Positions 1 to 9,400 of a stretch of 64,000 nucleotides of DNA are shown piece after piece; positions within the stretch are counted from its first letter, which is position 1, and the number at the start of each line of letters is the position of its first letter. A program made the translations under genes and the position numbers. Below the pieces are notes generated by a model that was not told the DNA's origin, searched no databases, and saw only the letters and a list, made by a program, of their open reading frames with translations. The stretch is taken from NCBI GenBank assembly GCA_003243425.1, contig QFQP01000004.1, forward strand, positions 1-64,000, read 5' to 3'. The stretch comes from Archangium gephyra. Lineage in GTDB: Bacteria > Myxococcota > Myxococcia > Myxococcales > Myxococcaceae.

Positions 1-700
1 CCTTCACCACGGCCGGGCCTCCCGTCACCACGATGAGGCGGATCTTCGGGTGCTTCATCAACGCCCCGGCCGATTCGATCGTCGGGTTGGCGATGGAGCA
101 GAGCAGGTTGGCGGGGCCGCCTGCGGCCATGATCGATTCGTTCAGCTTCTGCACGAACCAGTTCGCGCAGCCCTTGGCCGTGGGGTGCACGTTGAACACG
201 ACGGAGTTGCCACCCGCGACCATGGCGATGCCGTTGTTGATGATGGTCTCGGTGGCGTTGGTGGTCGGGGTGATCGCACCGATGACCCCGAACGGCGCGC
301 GCTCCAGCAGCATGAGGCCGTGATCACCGGTCCAGGCCTGGGGCTTCAAGAGCTCCATGCCGGGCGTCTTGTTGGCGCACAGCAGGTTCTTGACGATCTT
401 GTCCTTCACGTTGCCGAGCTTGGTCTCCTCGACCGCCATGGTGGCCAGCTGGTTGACGTTGTCGCGCGTGCACTGCCGCATCGCTTCGATGCAGCGCTCC
501 CGCACTTCGACATCGAGCGCCACCCACTGCTCCTGCGCCTTGACGGCGGCATCGGCGGCGGAGTCGAGATCGTCGAACACGCCTGCGCGGCGCGTGATGA
601 TCGCCGGAGCCTTCCCGCCGAGTGACGGCGCCTTGTTCAGATCGCTCGAGACGCGGCGAACCACGGCCTCGACGATTGCGTTGATCTGCGCCTCATTCAT
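1..700 (-). CDS. CoA-acylating aldehyde dehydrogenase, microcompartment type (PduP/EutE-like), partial
   Basis: Reads leftward from an ATG at 700 as the first 233 residues of an aldehyde dehydrogenase of the PduP/EutE family, which oxidises an aldehyde to acyl-CoA inside a microcompartment lumen. Seen: an N-terminal amphipathic stretch (MNEAQINAIVEAVVRRV) followed by a linker, as in encapsulation peptides; then the family's GVIGAITPTTNATETI segment and the HPKIRLIVVTGGPAVVK segment at the window edge. The catalytic cysteine lies beyond the left edge, so activity cannot be judged. It is the last gene visible in a four-gene BMC operon, 19 bases after the vertex protein. The aldehyde substrate and any companion enzymes would lie outside the window. 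Family call is firm; the specific pathway is unknown. Confidence 0.9.
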   Translation of the reverse strand, partial: MNEAQINAIVEAVVRRVSSDLNKAPSLGGKAPAIITRRAGVFDDLDSAADAAVKAQEQWVALDVEVRERCIEAMRQCTRDNVNQLATMAVEETKLGNVKDKIVKNLLCANKTPGMELLKPQAWTGDHGLMLLERAPFGVIGAITPTTNATETIINNGIAMVAGGNSVVFNVHPTAKGCANWFVQKLNESIMAAGGPANLLCSIANPTIESAGALMKHPKIRLIVVTGGPAVVK

Positions 701-719
701 CGCGGGAGCTCCAGGAAGA

Positions 720-1007
720 TCACTTCTCGTACGTCAGCCGGCCTTCGACCTCGACCTGATCGACGATGGCCATGATCACCGCGTCGACGGGGCGATCTTT
801 GGTCATCTCGGTCTGGCGAGCCGAAGAACCCGACGCGTAGAGCACGACTTCGCCGACGCCAGCGCCCATGGCGTCGACCGCCACGACGAGTGACGACGTC
901 GCCTTGCCCTCAGTGTCGAGGCCGCGCACGAGCAGAAAACGGGAGCCGTCCAGAGTCGGCTCCTTGCGGGTGGCCACCACGGTGCCCACCACTTTGCCGA
1001 GCAGCAT
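720..1007 (-). CDS. BMC-P pentameric vertex protein (EutN/CcmL family)
   Basis: A 95-residue single-domain EutN/CcmL protein that should form pentamers capping the vertices of a microcompartment shell. Visible family marks are the N-terminal [13 protein letters not shown] strand, the [17 protein letters not shown] segment near residues 49-65, and the [15 protein letters not shown] strand near the end. Length is normal for the family. The ATG lies 3 bases after the BMC-H stop, so the two are probably translationally coupled. From memory it is very close to the BMC-P protein encoded in the Haliangium ochraceum shell cluster; this was not checked. Confidence 0.95.
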   Translation of the reverse strand: MLLGKVVGTVVATRKEPTLDGSRFLLVRGLDTEGKATSSLVVAVDAMGAGVGEVVLYASGSSARQTEMTKDRPVDAVIMAIVDQVEVEGRLTYEK

Positions 1008-1010
1008 GTC

Positions 1011-1313
1011 TTACTTGCCTTCGGACTTGGCCTGCTCGACGCGGCCGAGCGGGAGCACCGTGTCGATGTTGGCGTGCGGGCGGGGGATGACGTGCGTCGA
1101 GACGAGCTCGCCGACACGCTCAGCGCCACGAGCGCCGGCTTCGACGGCCGCCTTCACTGCCGCGACGTCGCCGCGGACGATCATCGTCACGTAACCGCCG
1201 CCGATCTTCTCGTAGCCCACCAGCTCGACCTTGGCGGCCTTCACCGCCGCGTCGGCGGCCTCGACCATTCCAACGAAGCCCTTGGTCTCGATCATTCCCA
1301 GTGCGTCAGCCAT
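1011..1313 (-). CDS. BMC-H hexameric shell protein (PduA/EutM/CcmK family)
   Basis: A 100-residue single BMC-domain protein, expected to tile the microcompartment facets as hexamers. The sequence opens with [18 protein letters not shown] and carries the pore-region segment [15 protein letters not shown] around residues 36-50 and STHVIPRPH near the end, all hallmarks of the class. The ATG at 1313 is preceded by a weak ribosome site. It sits between the BMC-T gene (46-base gap) and the BMC-P gene (3-base gap), giving a compact T-H-P shell set. This is likely the most abundant shell component, by analogy with characterised systems. Confidence 0.96.
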   Translation of the reverse strand: MADALGMIETKGFVGMVEAADAAVKAAKVELVGYEKIGGGYVTMIVRGDVAAVKAAVEAGARGAERVGELVSTHVIPRPHANIDTVLPLGRVEQAKSEGK

Positions 1314-1359
1314 CGGAGTCTTCTGCCTCTCGTGTGTGGTGGTACTGCGTTAGCGAAAG

Positions 1360-1986
1360 TTACTTGGTGTGCTCTTTACCGGTGACGCCCTTGAGCGCCG
1401 CCAGCGCGGCTTCGGCCGCGGAATCAATCTCGGCTTCGGTGCCCGAGAGGTACAGACGGCCGAACGCGCCGACCGGGTTCACGTCGACCAGCTTCACGTT
1501 CGCGGCCTTCTCGGCCTCGTTCGCGGCGAGCGCAGCGTAGGCCGCCGGCTCGGTCTCGATGATCAGCAGCGACTCGCCGGGAACGATCAACGAACCGAAG
1601 CGGATCTTGTCGAGGATCATTGCGTGCATCGGCTCGATGGCGCGAATGATGGTGTTCGAGACGATGCGCGGCTTGATGCGATCTTCTTCTTTCACGCCGA
1701 GCTCTTTGAGGATCGACTCACCGGCGCTGCGCACCTCGCCCTTGTCTTCGCTGTGCAGCTCGAGCATGCCGTACGCGCGCTCGACGACCAGCGTCGCGGG
1801 CTGCACGTTGGTGTTCTTGAGCGCGCTGTCCATCAGGCGGTGAATCGCCATGCCGGGCGCGATCTCCACGAACAGCGAGGCGACGTACGGTACGGGAAAG
1901 TAACCACGGCACGTCGTCGAGATGTGGGCGGCGAGCTGGGGCTGAAGGCTGTCGAGGAAGACGTAGGTGCGGAGCGACGTGGACAA
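1360..1986 (-). CDS. BMC-T tandem-domain trimeric shell protein
   Basis: A 208-residue protein with two fused BMC domains (roughly residues 5-95 and 100-200), expected to form trimeric pseudohexamers in the shell. The second domain has the recognisable run [17 protein letters not shown] and [10 protein letters not shown]. The start is TTG at 1986: it is in frame just before [12 protein letters not shown], and a GGGAGAG ribosome site lies five bases upstream, whereas no ATG fits. It is the first gene of the operon visible here and is preceded by a plausible sigma-70 promoter. From memory it resembles one of the three BMC-T proteins of Haliangium ochraceum; whether it forms gated double-disc trimers cannot be told from sequence alone. 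Confidence 0.93.
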   Translation of the reverse strand: MSTSLRTYVFLDSLQPQLAAHISTTCRGYFPVPYVASLFVEIAPGMAIHRLMDSALKNTNVQPATLVVERAYGMLELHSEDKGEVRSAGESILKELGVKEEDRIKPRIVSNTIIRAIEPMHAMILDKIRFGSLIVPGESLLIIETEPAAYAALAANEAEKAANVKLVDVNPVGAFGRLYLSGTEAEIDSAAEAALAALKGVTGKEHTK

Positions 1987-2028
1987 GAAGCTCTCCCGAA
2001 GTGGCGTAAGTGCCGGAAAGGTTCGCGG

Positions 2029-2057
2029 TTTCTAGAGCCCGGGGTCTTCATTGACAA
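2029..2057 (-). promoter_or_regulatory. Candidate sigma-70 promoter of the BMC operon
   Basis: On the minus strand TTGTCA (2057-2052) and TAGAAA (2034-2029) are separated by exactly 17 bases, about 40 bases upstream of the BMC-T start. The same bases read on the plus strand give TTGACA at 2051-2056, so the -35 region may be shared with a divergent promoter for the gene at 2090, though no good plus-strand -10 follows. Inference from consensus only. Confidence 0.5.
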
Positions 2058-2089
2058 GCACGCTGTGACAGAGCGAAACGCGCCCCACG

Positions 2090-2674
2090 ATGTGGACCGC
2101 CGCGATCTTGAGCGTGTTGTTGTCGGCGTCCGACCCGTCTGCCGCGAAGACCTCCAACGTCGACGAGCGCCCGTCTGATCACCCGCTGGTGCCCTGGTAT
2201 CTGCCCCGTTCGGCGTCGCTGGGCAGCTTCGTCAACCGCGACCTGTTCTCGCCGCACCTGCGGCTCGCGTGGGAATGGACCGTCGTCGATCAACCGCGCA
2301 ACGCGCTCATCGTCAGCATGGCGTTCGGCACGGGCCTCGGCGCGAACCCCCAGAAGCCGATGACGTGGCACTTCCAGCACGTCGGGCTCCTCGGCGCGGC
2401 GTTCCGCAGCGACCGTCAGCTGCTCCACTGGGGCTTCAGCGCCATGTTCGGAGCCGTCTGGTACCGCGCGTTCTGGGAACCCAACACCTTCTTTGCCGAA
2501 GACCGGGTGCTGCCCTACGCCGAGGGCCGGCTGCAGGGCGGCATCATGCTCGCGCCGCACGTGCGCCTCGCGCTCTACATCGGCTACGCGGCACCGTTCA
2601 TCTACACGCGTGGCCGGCCCGGGAACCTCTTCGTGGGCGGCTTCGACTTCGGCGTGCTGGTCGACTGGCGATGA
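2090..2674 (+). CDS. Hypothetical secreted or outer-membrane protein
   Basis: A 194-residue protein of unrecognised family. It starts with a short hydrophobic leader (MWTAAILSVLLSASDPSAA) compatible with a signal peptide. The rest is rich in aromatic residues and alternating hydrophobic strands separated by loops, ending in FGVLVDWR, which suggests a small beta-barrel envelope protein, but no family motif is visible. Its stop overlaps the start of the next gene as ATGA, so it is probably coupled to the phosphatase downstream. It is divergent from the BMC operon, with a 103-base gap. Confidence 0.75.
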   Translation: MWTAAILSVLLSASDPSAAKTSNVDERPSDHPLVPWYLPRSASLGSFVNRDLFSPHLRLAWEWTVVDQPRNALIVSMAFGTGLGANPQKPMTWHFQHVGLLGAAFRSDRQLLHWGFSAMFGAVWYRAFWEPNTFFAEDRVLPYAEGRLQGGIMLAPHVRLALYIGYAAPFIYTRGRPGNLFVGGFDFGVLVDWR

Positions 2675-3396
2675 GCGGCCTGGTCGATCTCCATCTGCAC
2701 CTGCTGCCGGGGATCGACGATGGCAGCAAGTCGATGGCCGACACGCTCGAGATGGCGCGGGCGCTCGCGAACCTCGGCTACTCGAAGCTGGCGCCGTCTC
2801 CACACTTCCGCCGCGAGTTCAGGTCATTCGACCGCGCCCTGTGCCTGACGAAGCTGGAAGACACGCGGCTCGCGCTCGGTGACGCGGGCTTCACCTTCGA
2901 GCTGCATCGCAACGCCGAGAACTTCTTCCTCGAAGAGTCGCTCTTCACGTCGTTGGGCACGCCCGACGCGCGGCTCCTGGGCGAGGGCAGGGTGCTGCTG
3001 GTCGAAGCGCCGTATCAAGGCCCGCTGCCGCGGCTCAACGACGTCATCTTCCGCATGAAGTTGAAGGGCGTCACGCCGCTCATCGCGCACCCGGAGCGCT
3101 GCTTCGAGTTCGAGAAGAAGGGCCGCGCCGCGGAATTGGTGCAGGCCGGCGCGCTGTTGCAACTCGACATGGGCGCGCTCATCGGCCGCTACGGAAAGTC
3201 GGCAGAGCGGTTGGCGCGCTCGTTCTTGTCCGAGGGGCTCTACGCCATCGCCGCGACCGATCTGCATTCGCCGGTGGGCGCGGAAAAATGGGTGTCCGAG
3301 TCGCTGAAGGCGCTCGAGAAATCAGTGGGCAGCAAGGTCTTCAACGACATGGTCCGGCACCGTCCTGAGAAGCTCCTGTCGGGCGTCGTCGATTGA
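2671..3396 (+). CDS. PHP-domain tyrosine-protein phosphatase (CpsB/YwqE family)
   Basis: A 241-residue metal-dependent phosphatase of the PHP superfamily. It begins VDLHLHLLPGIDDGSKS, the metal-binding HxH and DDG signature of CpsB/CapC/YwqE phosphatases, and continues with SPHF (about residue 38), LIAHPERC (about residue 138) and ATDLHSP near residue 193. Members usually dephosphorylate a bacterial tyrosine kinase controlling polysaccharide synthesis. No tyrosine kinase or polymer genes occur in this window, so the partner is elsewhere. The start is the ATG overlapping the previous stop (ATGA); a longer in-frame extension upstream is rejected because it overlays the preceding gene. Confidence 0.9.
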   Translation: MSGLVDLHLHLLPGIDDGSKSMADTLEMARALANLGYSKLAPSPHFRREFRSFDRALCLTKLEDTRLALGDAGFTFELHRNAENFFLEESLFTSLGTPDARLLGEGRVLLVEAPYQGPLPRLNDVIFRMKLKGVTPLIAHPERCFEFEKKGRAAELVQAGALLQLDMGALIGRYGKSAERLARSFLSEGLYAIAATDLHSPVGAEKWVSESLKALEKSVGSKVFNDMVRHRPEKLLSGVVD

Positions 3397-3411
3397 GCTA
3401 AGGGGCGGCAC

Positions 3412-4473
3412 GTGAACAAGTGGGTCAAATTCCTCCTCGGCATGGCAGTGACCGTGGCCTGTCTGGTGTGGACCTTCAAAGGCACCAACTGGGACGAGTT
3501 CTTCGGCGCGCTCAAGGCGGCGAACTGGGTGCGTCTGGTCGTCGGCTACACCGCGATTCTCACCGTCATCCACTTCGCGCGCACGCTGCGCTGGGGAAAC
3601 CTGCTGTCGGGCATCGAGCACGTCCCGTTCAAGAAGCTCAACGAGGCGTCAGCCATCGGCTTCATGATGCTCATCATCCTGCCGTTCCGGCTCGGCGAGT
3701 TCGCGCGCCCGTTCTTGATCGCGCAGCGGTCGAACATTCGTCGCAGCGCGGCGATGACGTCGGTGGTGCTCGAGCGCATCATCGATGGCCTCATCATCGC
3801 GGCGTTGTTGTTCGTGTTGATGTGGTTCCTGCCCGATGACGCGCGCGGCCTCCCGGCGATCCGCACCGGCGCGTGGATGATGCTGCTCGTCTTCGGCGGC
3901 GGCTTCCTGTTCCTGCTCCTGGCGCGCTGGCGTCACGACTTCGTGGTGGGCGTGATGCGCAAGACCGCAGGGCGCATCGCTCCCGGTCCCACCGAGAAGA
4001 TCATCGGCATCGTCGATGGCTTCGTGGGGGCGCTCAAGCAGCTGCCTGACGCGAAGAACATGACGCTCTTCTTCGTGTGGACCGGCGTGTACTGGGTCGC
4101 GAACGGCTTCGGCATGTCGTACTTCGCCAACAGCTTCGACTGCTCGAACGCCAGCGGCGGGTCGTGTCTCCCGCTCGAGATGTCGCTGTTCCAGGGCTAC
4201 TTCCTGCTGTGCGTCACCATCGTGGGCATGCTGATTCCCGCGGCGCCGGGGTCGGCTGGCACTGCGCAGTTCGCGCTCAAGCTGGGCATGTCGGTCTTCC
4301 TGTCGGACGCGGTGGTGAACTCCAGCGGCGTCGCGTTCGCCAACCTGCTGTGGCTCTTCCAGATCGTTCAGCAGATCCTCTTCGGGTTGTTCTTCATGGT
4401 CCGCTCGCACGCGTCGTTCAGTGACATCGCGGGCAGGTTGTCCGAGCAGAAGAAAGAAGGAGAGGCCGCATGA
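3412..4473 (+). CDS. Flippase-like integral membrane protein (lysylphosphatidylglycerol synthase TM-domain family)
   Basis: A 353-residue polytopic membrane protein with about eight hydrophobic segments. The pattern FARTLRWGNLL near residue 50, LPFRLGEFARPFLIAQR near residue 85, VLERIIDGL near residue 120 and IPAAPGSAGTAQF near residue 280 matches the UPF0104/AglD family related to the transmembrane half of LPG synthase. Members are thought to move or modify lipid-linked substrates in the inner membrane; the substrate here is unknown. It follows the phosphatase by 15 bases and overlaps the small membrane protein downstream by four, suggesting one envelope operon. Confidence 0.85.
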   Translation: MNKWVKFLLGMAVTVACLVWTFKGTNWDEFFGALKAANWVRLVVGYTAILTVIHFARTLRWGNLLSGIEHVPFKKLNEASAIGFMMLIILPFRLGEFARPFLIAQRSNIRRSAAMTSVVLERIIDGLIIAALLFVLMWFLPDDARGLPAIRTGAWMMLLVFGGGFLFLLLARWRHDFVVGVMRKTAGRIAPGPTEKIIGIVDGFVGALKQLPDAKNMTLFFVWTGVYWVANGFGMSYFANSFDCSNASGGSCLPLEMSLFQGYFLLCVTIVGMLIPAAPGSAGTAQFALKLGMSVFLSDAVVNSSGVAFANLLWLFQIVQQILFGLFFMVRSHASFSDIAGRLSEQKKEGEAA

Positions 4474-4712
4474 ACGGCGTGGGCATCGACTGGGTTGCAG
4501 TGATCGTGCTGGGCGCGGCGTGGGTGATCTCCACCATCCGCACCATTCCGCTGTCGATTCGCAACTGGATCTTCGCGCTCGCGTGCTTCGGCATCGCCGC
4601 CTACCGCCTGTGGCTGGGCGCGACCGGCCTCAACCTCGTGTTCGTGGCGATCGCCGTCGTCATCGGCGTGCAATACGCGGTGCGAGCGCTGCGTTCTCCG
4701 AAGCAGCCCTGA
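4470..4712 (+). CDS. Small hydrophobic membrane protein
   Basis: An 80-residue protein, almost wholly hydrophobic, with about three membrane-spanning stretches (VAVIVLGAAWVI, WIFALACFGIAAY, LVFVAIAVVIGV) and a basic C-terminal tail. I do not recognise the family. Its ATG overlaps the TGA of the preceding flippase-like gene as ATGA, so the two are likely co-translated and perhaps act together. It ends 17 bases before the sigma-54 activator, so readthrough into that gene is possible. Confidence 0.8.
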   Translation: MNGVGIDWVAVIVLGAAWVISTIRTIPLSIRNWIFALACFGIAAYRLWLGATGLNLVFVAIAVVIGVQYAVRALRSPKQP

Positions 4713-4729
4713 CGTACACTCTTCGAGCC

Positions 4730-6409
4730 ATGTCCGTCGCCAATCAGGAAACGGTGAAGCTCGCCGAGAAACCCGACGCCGCACGTGGCGGGCGCTGGCG
4801 CGTGGTGCTGGTGACCGAAGGCGGCGCTTCGTCGTTCGCGTTGCCCGCGCGCGGCACGGTGACCATCGGCCGCGGTGAAGACGTCGAGATCCGCCTGGAT
4901 GACGCGGCGACGTCACGCCGGCACGCGCAGTTCGTGGTGCGCGAAGGCGCCGTGCAGTTGATCGACCTCGGGAGCGCCAACGGCACCACGGTGCGCGGCC
5001 GCAAGCTCTCGGCGCACGAAGAGATCGACCTCTCGGAAGGCGACGCCATCGAGCTGGGCACCAGCATCGCGGTGCTGCAGATCGACGAGCTGTCGGCGAG
5101 CACGCGGCCGTGGAACCTGCACACCCATCAGCACTTCCTCGAGTTGATCGCCGAAACCAGGCCGCCGTTCGCGGTGCTGCGCCTTCAGGTGATCGCGCCG
5201 CCCGGTGTGGCGCAGGAGGTGCTCTCCGCTGAGCTGACGCCGCACGACATGGTGGCCTCGTTCGGCCCCGGGCAGTTCGAAGTGCTGGCGCCCGGCCGCT
5301 CACCTGATGCCGCGCAGCAGTTGATGCACAAGCTGTCGGCGAAGCTGGTGGCGCGCGGCGCGCGCGTTCGTGCTGGCCACGCGGTCTCTCCGCGCGATGG
5401 CACCGACCCCGACATGTTGATCGCCGCGTGTGCCAGGCCCGCGAGCGCGCCAGCACCGGGGTTCGTGGTGCGCGACGACGCCATGGCCGCCATCTACCGG
5501 CTGGTCGATCGCATCGCCCCTTCGCAGATCAACGTGCTGCTGCTCGGCGAGACGGGCGTCGGCAAAGAGGTGCTGGCCGCCGAGATTCACCGTCGCAGCA
5601 AGCGCGCGGCGGGCCCGTTCCTGAAGCTCAACTGCGCGGCGCTCACCGAATCGCTGCTCGAGAGTGAGCTGTTCGGCCACGAGAAGGGCGCGTTCACCGG
5701 CGCCATCAAGCAGAAGCAGGGCCTGCTCGAGGCCGCGCGCGGTGGCACCGTGTTCCTCGACGAAGTGGGCGAAATGCCCGCGTCGATTCAGGCCAAGTTG
5801 CTGCGTGTTCTCGAGGAGCGGAAGGTGCTCCGCGTGGGCGCGACGAGCCCCGAAGCGATCGACGCGCGCTTCGTGTTCGCCACCAATCGTGACCTCGAAG
5901 CCGAAGTGGCGCGCGGCGCGTTCCGCTCCGATCTCTACTTCCGGGTGAACGGCATCTCGGTGGTGATCCCGCCGCTGCGTGAACGCCGCGACGAGCTCGA
6001 GCCGCTCGCGCTCCACTTCCTCACCGACGCTGCGCAACGCGAGAAGCGGCCGGCGCCGACGTTCACCCGCGACGCGATCGACGCGCTGCACGCGTGGCCG
6101 TGGCCCGGCAACATTCGCGAGCTCAAGAACGTGATCGAACGCGCGCTCCTGCTCGCCGGCGACGAGACGTTGTCGGCCGAAGCGCTCGGGCTTGGCGTGG
6201 CGACGCCTCGCCGCGAGGTGGCCGCGACCTCGAGCTCCTCCAACCTCCGCGACGAACGTGAAGCCGCCGAACGCCGCGCGGTGATGGACGCCCTCGACAA
6301 GACCGGCGGAAACCAGACGAAGGCCGCCGCGCTGCTCGGTGTGAGCCGCCGCACGCTGGTGACGCGTCTTCAGCTCTACGGCCTGACGAAGCCGCGGAAG
6401 AAGGAATGA
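4730..6409 (+). CDS. FHA-domain sigma-54-dependent transcriptional activator
   Basis: A 559-residue enhancer-binding protein. Domains in order: an FHA phosphothreonine-binding domain at about residues 45-110 ([29 protein letters not shown]); a linker region; a sigma-54 interaction AAA+ domain at about 245-475 with Walker A GETGVGKE near 271, the sigma-54 contact loop GAFTGA near 320, and FLDEVGEMP; and a Fis-type helix-turn-helix at the C-terminus ([18 protein letters not shown]). FHA in place of a receiver domain is typical of myxobacterial activators controlled by Ser/Thr kinases. Its stop overlaps the start of a Ser/Thr kinase gene by four bases, making that kinase the obvious candidate partner. 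Target genes are unknown. The start chosen is the ATG at 4730, just before the recognisable domain. Confidence 0.95.
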   Translation: MSVANQETVKLAEKPDAARGGRWRVVLVTEGGASSFALPARGTVTIGRGEDVEIRLDDAATSRRHAQFVVREGAVQLIDLGSANGTTVRGRKLSAHEEIDLSEGDAIELGTSIAVLQIDELSASTRPWNLHTHQHFLELIAETRPPFAVLRLQVIAPPGVAQEVLSAELTPHDMVASFGPGQFEVLAPGRSPDAAQQLMHKLSAKLVARGARVRAGHAVSPRDGTDPDMLIAACARPASAPAPGFVVRDDAMAAIYRLVDRIAPSQINVLLLGETGVGKEVLAAEIHRRSKRAAGPFLKLNCAALTESLLESELFGHEKGAFTGAIKQKQGLLEAARGGTVFLDEVGEMPASIQAKLLRVLEERKVLRVGATSPEAIDARFVFATNRDLEAEVARGAFRSDLYFRVNGISVVIPPLRERRDELEPLALHFLTDAAQREKRPAPTFTRDAIDALHAWPWPGNIRELKNVIERALLLAGDETLSAEALGLGVATPRREVAATSSSSNLRDEREAAERRAVMDALDKTGGNQTKAAALLGVSRRTLVTRLQLYGLTKPRKKE

Positions 6410-9400
6410 CCGGCTTCCGGGGCACCGCTCGCTACGAGATCGTTCGCGAGCTGGGCGCCGGTGGCATGGGCGTCGTCTACGAGGCCATCGACCGCGAACG
6501 CGACGGCCGCCGGGTCGCGCTGAAGGTCCTTCGACGGCAAGACCCCGATTCGCTGTCGCGTTTGAAGCGTGAGTTCCGCGCGCTCGCGGGTGTTCGGCAT
6601 CCCAACCTCGCAGCGCTCTACGAGCTCTCGGTCGATGGCGACGTGTGGTTCTTCTCGCTCGAGCTCATCGACGGTGTGGACTTCATGTCGTGGGTGCGGC
6701 CGCAGCAGCAATCGTCACGTGACGCGCCCACCGCGGAGCTCGGGGTCACCGTCCGCTCGGCGGGCGCGAGCGATCAGTTCGACGCGTCACGGTTGGAGCC
6801 CGCGTTCCGCCAATTGGTCGCCGGCGTTTCCTTCCTGCATTCGCAGGGACGTCTGCATCGCGATCTGAAGCCCTCCAACGTGCTGGTCACGAAAGACGGG
6901 CGGGTCGTCATTCTCGACTTCGGGCTGGTGCTCGAGCTCGAAGGCGCGCCGGAGACCGACGACGGGTCCATCGTGGGCACGGCGGCGTACATGGCGCCGG
7001 AGCAGGCCGGCTCGGGCGTCGTGGGGGCACCGGCCGATTGGTACGCGGTCGGAGTGATGCTCTTTCAGGCGCTCACGGGGCGCGTGCCGTTCGACGGCAC
7101 CGGCGTCCAGGTGCTGTTGGACAAACAGCGTCGGCCCGCACCTTCACCGCGTGACTTTGTGCCTGCCATCGTCGCGGAGCTCGATGCGCTCTGTGTCGGG
7201 CTGTTGCGACGGGAGCCCGCGGAGCGCTTCGGCGCCGCCGAGTTGGCCAGGCAGTTCGGCGGCGGAGCGGTGCGGCCGCGGCTCGAAGCTGGCTTCGTGG
7301 GTCGCGACGCCGAGCTGGGTGTGCTTCGTGACGCGCTGGCGAAGAGTCGCAACGGCGCGCCGGTGGTGTTGACGCTCACGGGCGTCTCGGGGGTCGGGAA
7401 GTCGGCATTGGTGCGCCGCTTCATCAGCGAGGTCGATGGCGTCGTGCTGCAGGGCCGGTGCTACGAGCGCGAATCGGTCCCGTACAAGGCGCTCGATTCG
7501 GTGATCGACGCGCTGGTGCGGCACCTGACCTCGCTGAGCTCCGAGAAGGTCGACGCGCTGTTGCCGCGCGACGCGGCGGCCCTGGTGCGCATGTTCCCGG
7601 TGCTGGGAAAGGTGAGGGCGTTCCGCGAATCGCCGCTGCGAGACGTCAAGGAGGCCACGGAGCTTCGTCGTCGCGCGATCCACGCGTTGCGCGAGCTGCT
7701 CGGACGCATCGGTGATCGCGCGCCGCTCGTGGTGGTGATCGACGACGCCCAGTGGGGCGATGCCGACAGCGCGCAGGTTCTTCAAGAGCTCGTGCACGCC
7801 GAGGGCGCGCCGCCGGTGCTCGCGGTGCTGGTCTTCACCCGCGAGTTCCCGACGCCAGACGAAGAGGGCATCGCGCTCCACCTGCGCGAGCTCGACACCG
7901 AAGCCGCGCGCTCGCTGGCAGCGCAACTCGGTGGCGCCAACCGCGCCGAAGCGCTCGCGCGCGATTCGAGAGGCAATCCCTTCCTCCTGCATCAGCTCGC
8001 CGAAGTGGGCGGCGACATCGCGCTCGAAGACGTCATGCGCTCGCGCCTCGACATGCTCGAGGGGGCTCAACGTCGCCTGCTCGAAGCGGTCGCGCTCGCC
8101 GCATCACCGTTGTCTGAACGCGTCGCGCAAGCCGTATCGGGTCTGCGCGCGTCCGATTTCGACGTGGTCACGGTGCTCAAGTCCGCACGGCTCCTGCGAG
8201 GTACCCAGGACGATCGCATCGAGCCCTGGCACCACCGCACGCGCGAAGCGGTGGTCAATGCCATCGACGTCGGTCGCGCGCAGGACCTCCACGTTCGCCT
8301 CGCCGACGCGCTGAAGGCCGCCGGAGAACTCGACGCCGTCGCCTGGCACCTGGGCGCCGCCGGGCTCGTGGAGCGCGCTGCAGACGAGACACTCGACGCG
8401 GCTCGTCGTGCCTCGCGGCAGCTCGCCTTCGAGCGCGCCGGGGTGCTCTTCGAACGCGCCCTCGAGCTGATGCCGCGCGACGACACACGTCGCCGCGACG
8501 TTCAGTTGGAGCTCGCGCAGACGTGGGCCCAGGCTGGCCGCGGCGCCGATTCAGCCAGGACGTACGCACTGGCGATGGACGAGCAGGGTGACGCGTTGGC
8601 GCCGGACCGCACGCTCGAGCTCCGCCGGCTTCGCGCGGAACAGCTGCTGCGCAGTGGGCACATCGACGCAGGGCTCGCCGCCGTTCGCGAAGTGCTCGAC
8701 CAGCTCGGCATGACGCTGGCGAAGACGCCGACGCGCGCGGTGATGGCGTTGCTGTTTCGGCGTTTTCACATCTGGTTTCGCGGGCTGTCGTTCGTGGAAA
8801 CGCCGGCGTCGCGAATCGCGCCCGAGTTGTTGCAGCGGATCGACGCGTGCTGGGCGGTGTCGATGGGCCTGGCGATGGTCGACACCATTCGCGGCGCGGG
8901 CTTTCAGTCGCGGCAGCTGTTGCTCGCGCTCGAAGCCGGCGAGCCATACCGCGTCGCTCGGGCGCTCTCGGCAGAGGCGGCCTTCGTCGCCACCGGAGGT
9001 GTGCGCAGCGAACGCCGCGCCGCCGACCTCATCGGCGAGTCGCGAGCGCTGGCCGACCGAATCGGTGACGCGCAGCTCAGCGGCCTCATCGACTTCTGTG
9101 ACGGGCTGACGCGTTTTCTCGTTGGGCGTTGGCGCGAAGCCGCCCGCCTCACGTCCGATGCCGAGAAGCGCTTCGCCGACGTGGGTGCCGCGGTGAGCTG
9201 GGAAGCGGCGAACTCGCGGCTCTTCGCAGTGTGGGCACAGTTCTACCTTGGCGACGTGGCGGGCCTCTCCGTTCGAATTCCCGCGTTGCTTCGTGACGCC
9301 GAGCAACGTGGAGATCGCTACGCCGTCACCGGCCTTCGGCTCGGGCTCGCGAACGTGGTGGCGCTCGCCGCCGATGACGTCGCCGGCGCGCGCGCGTCGA

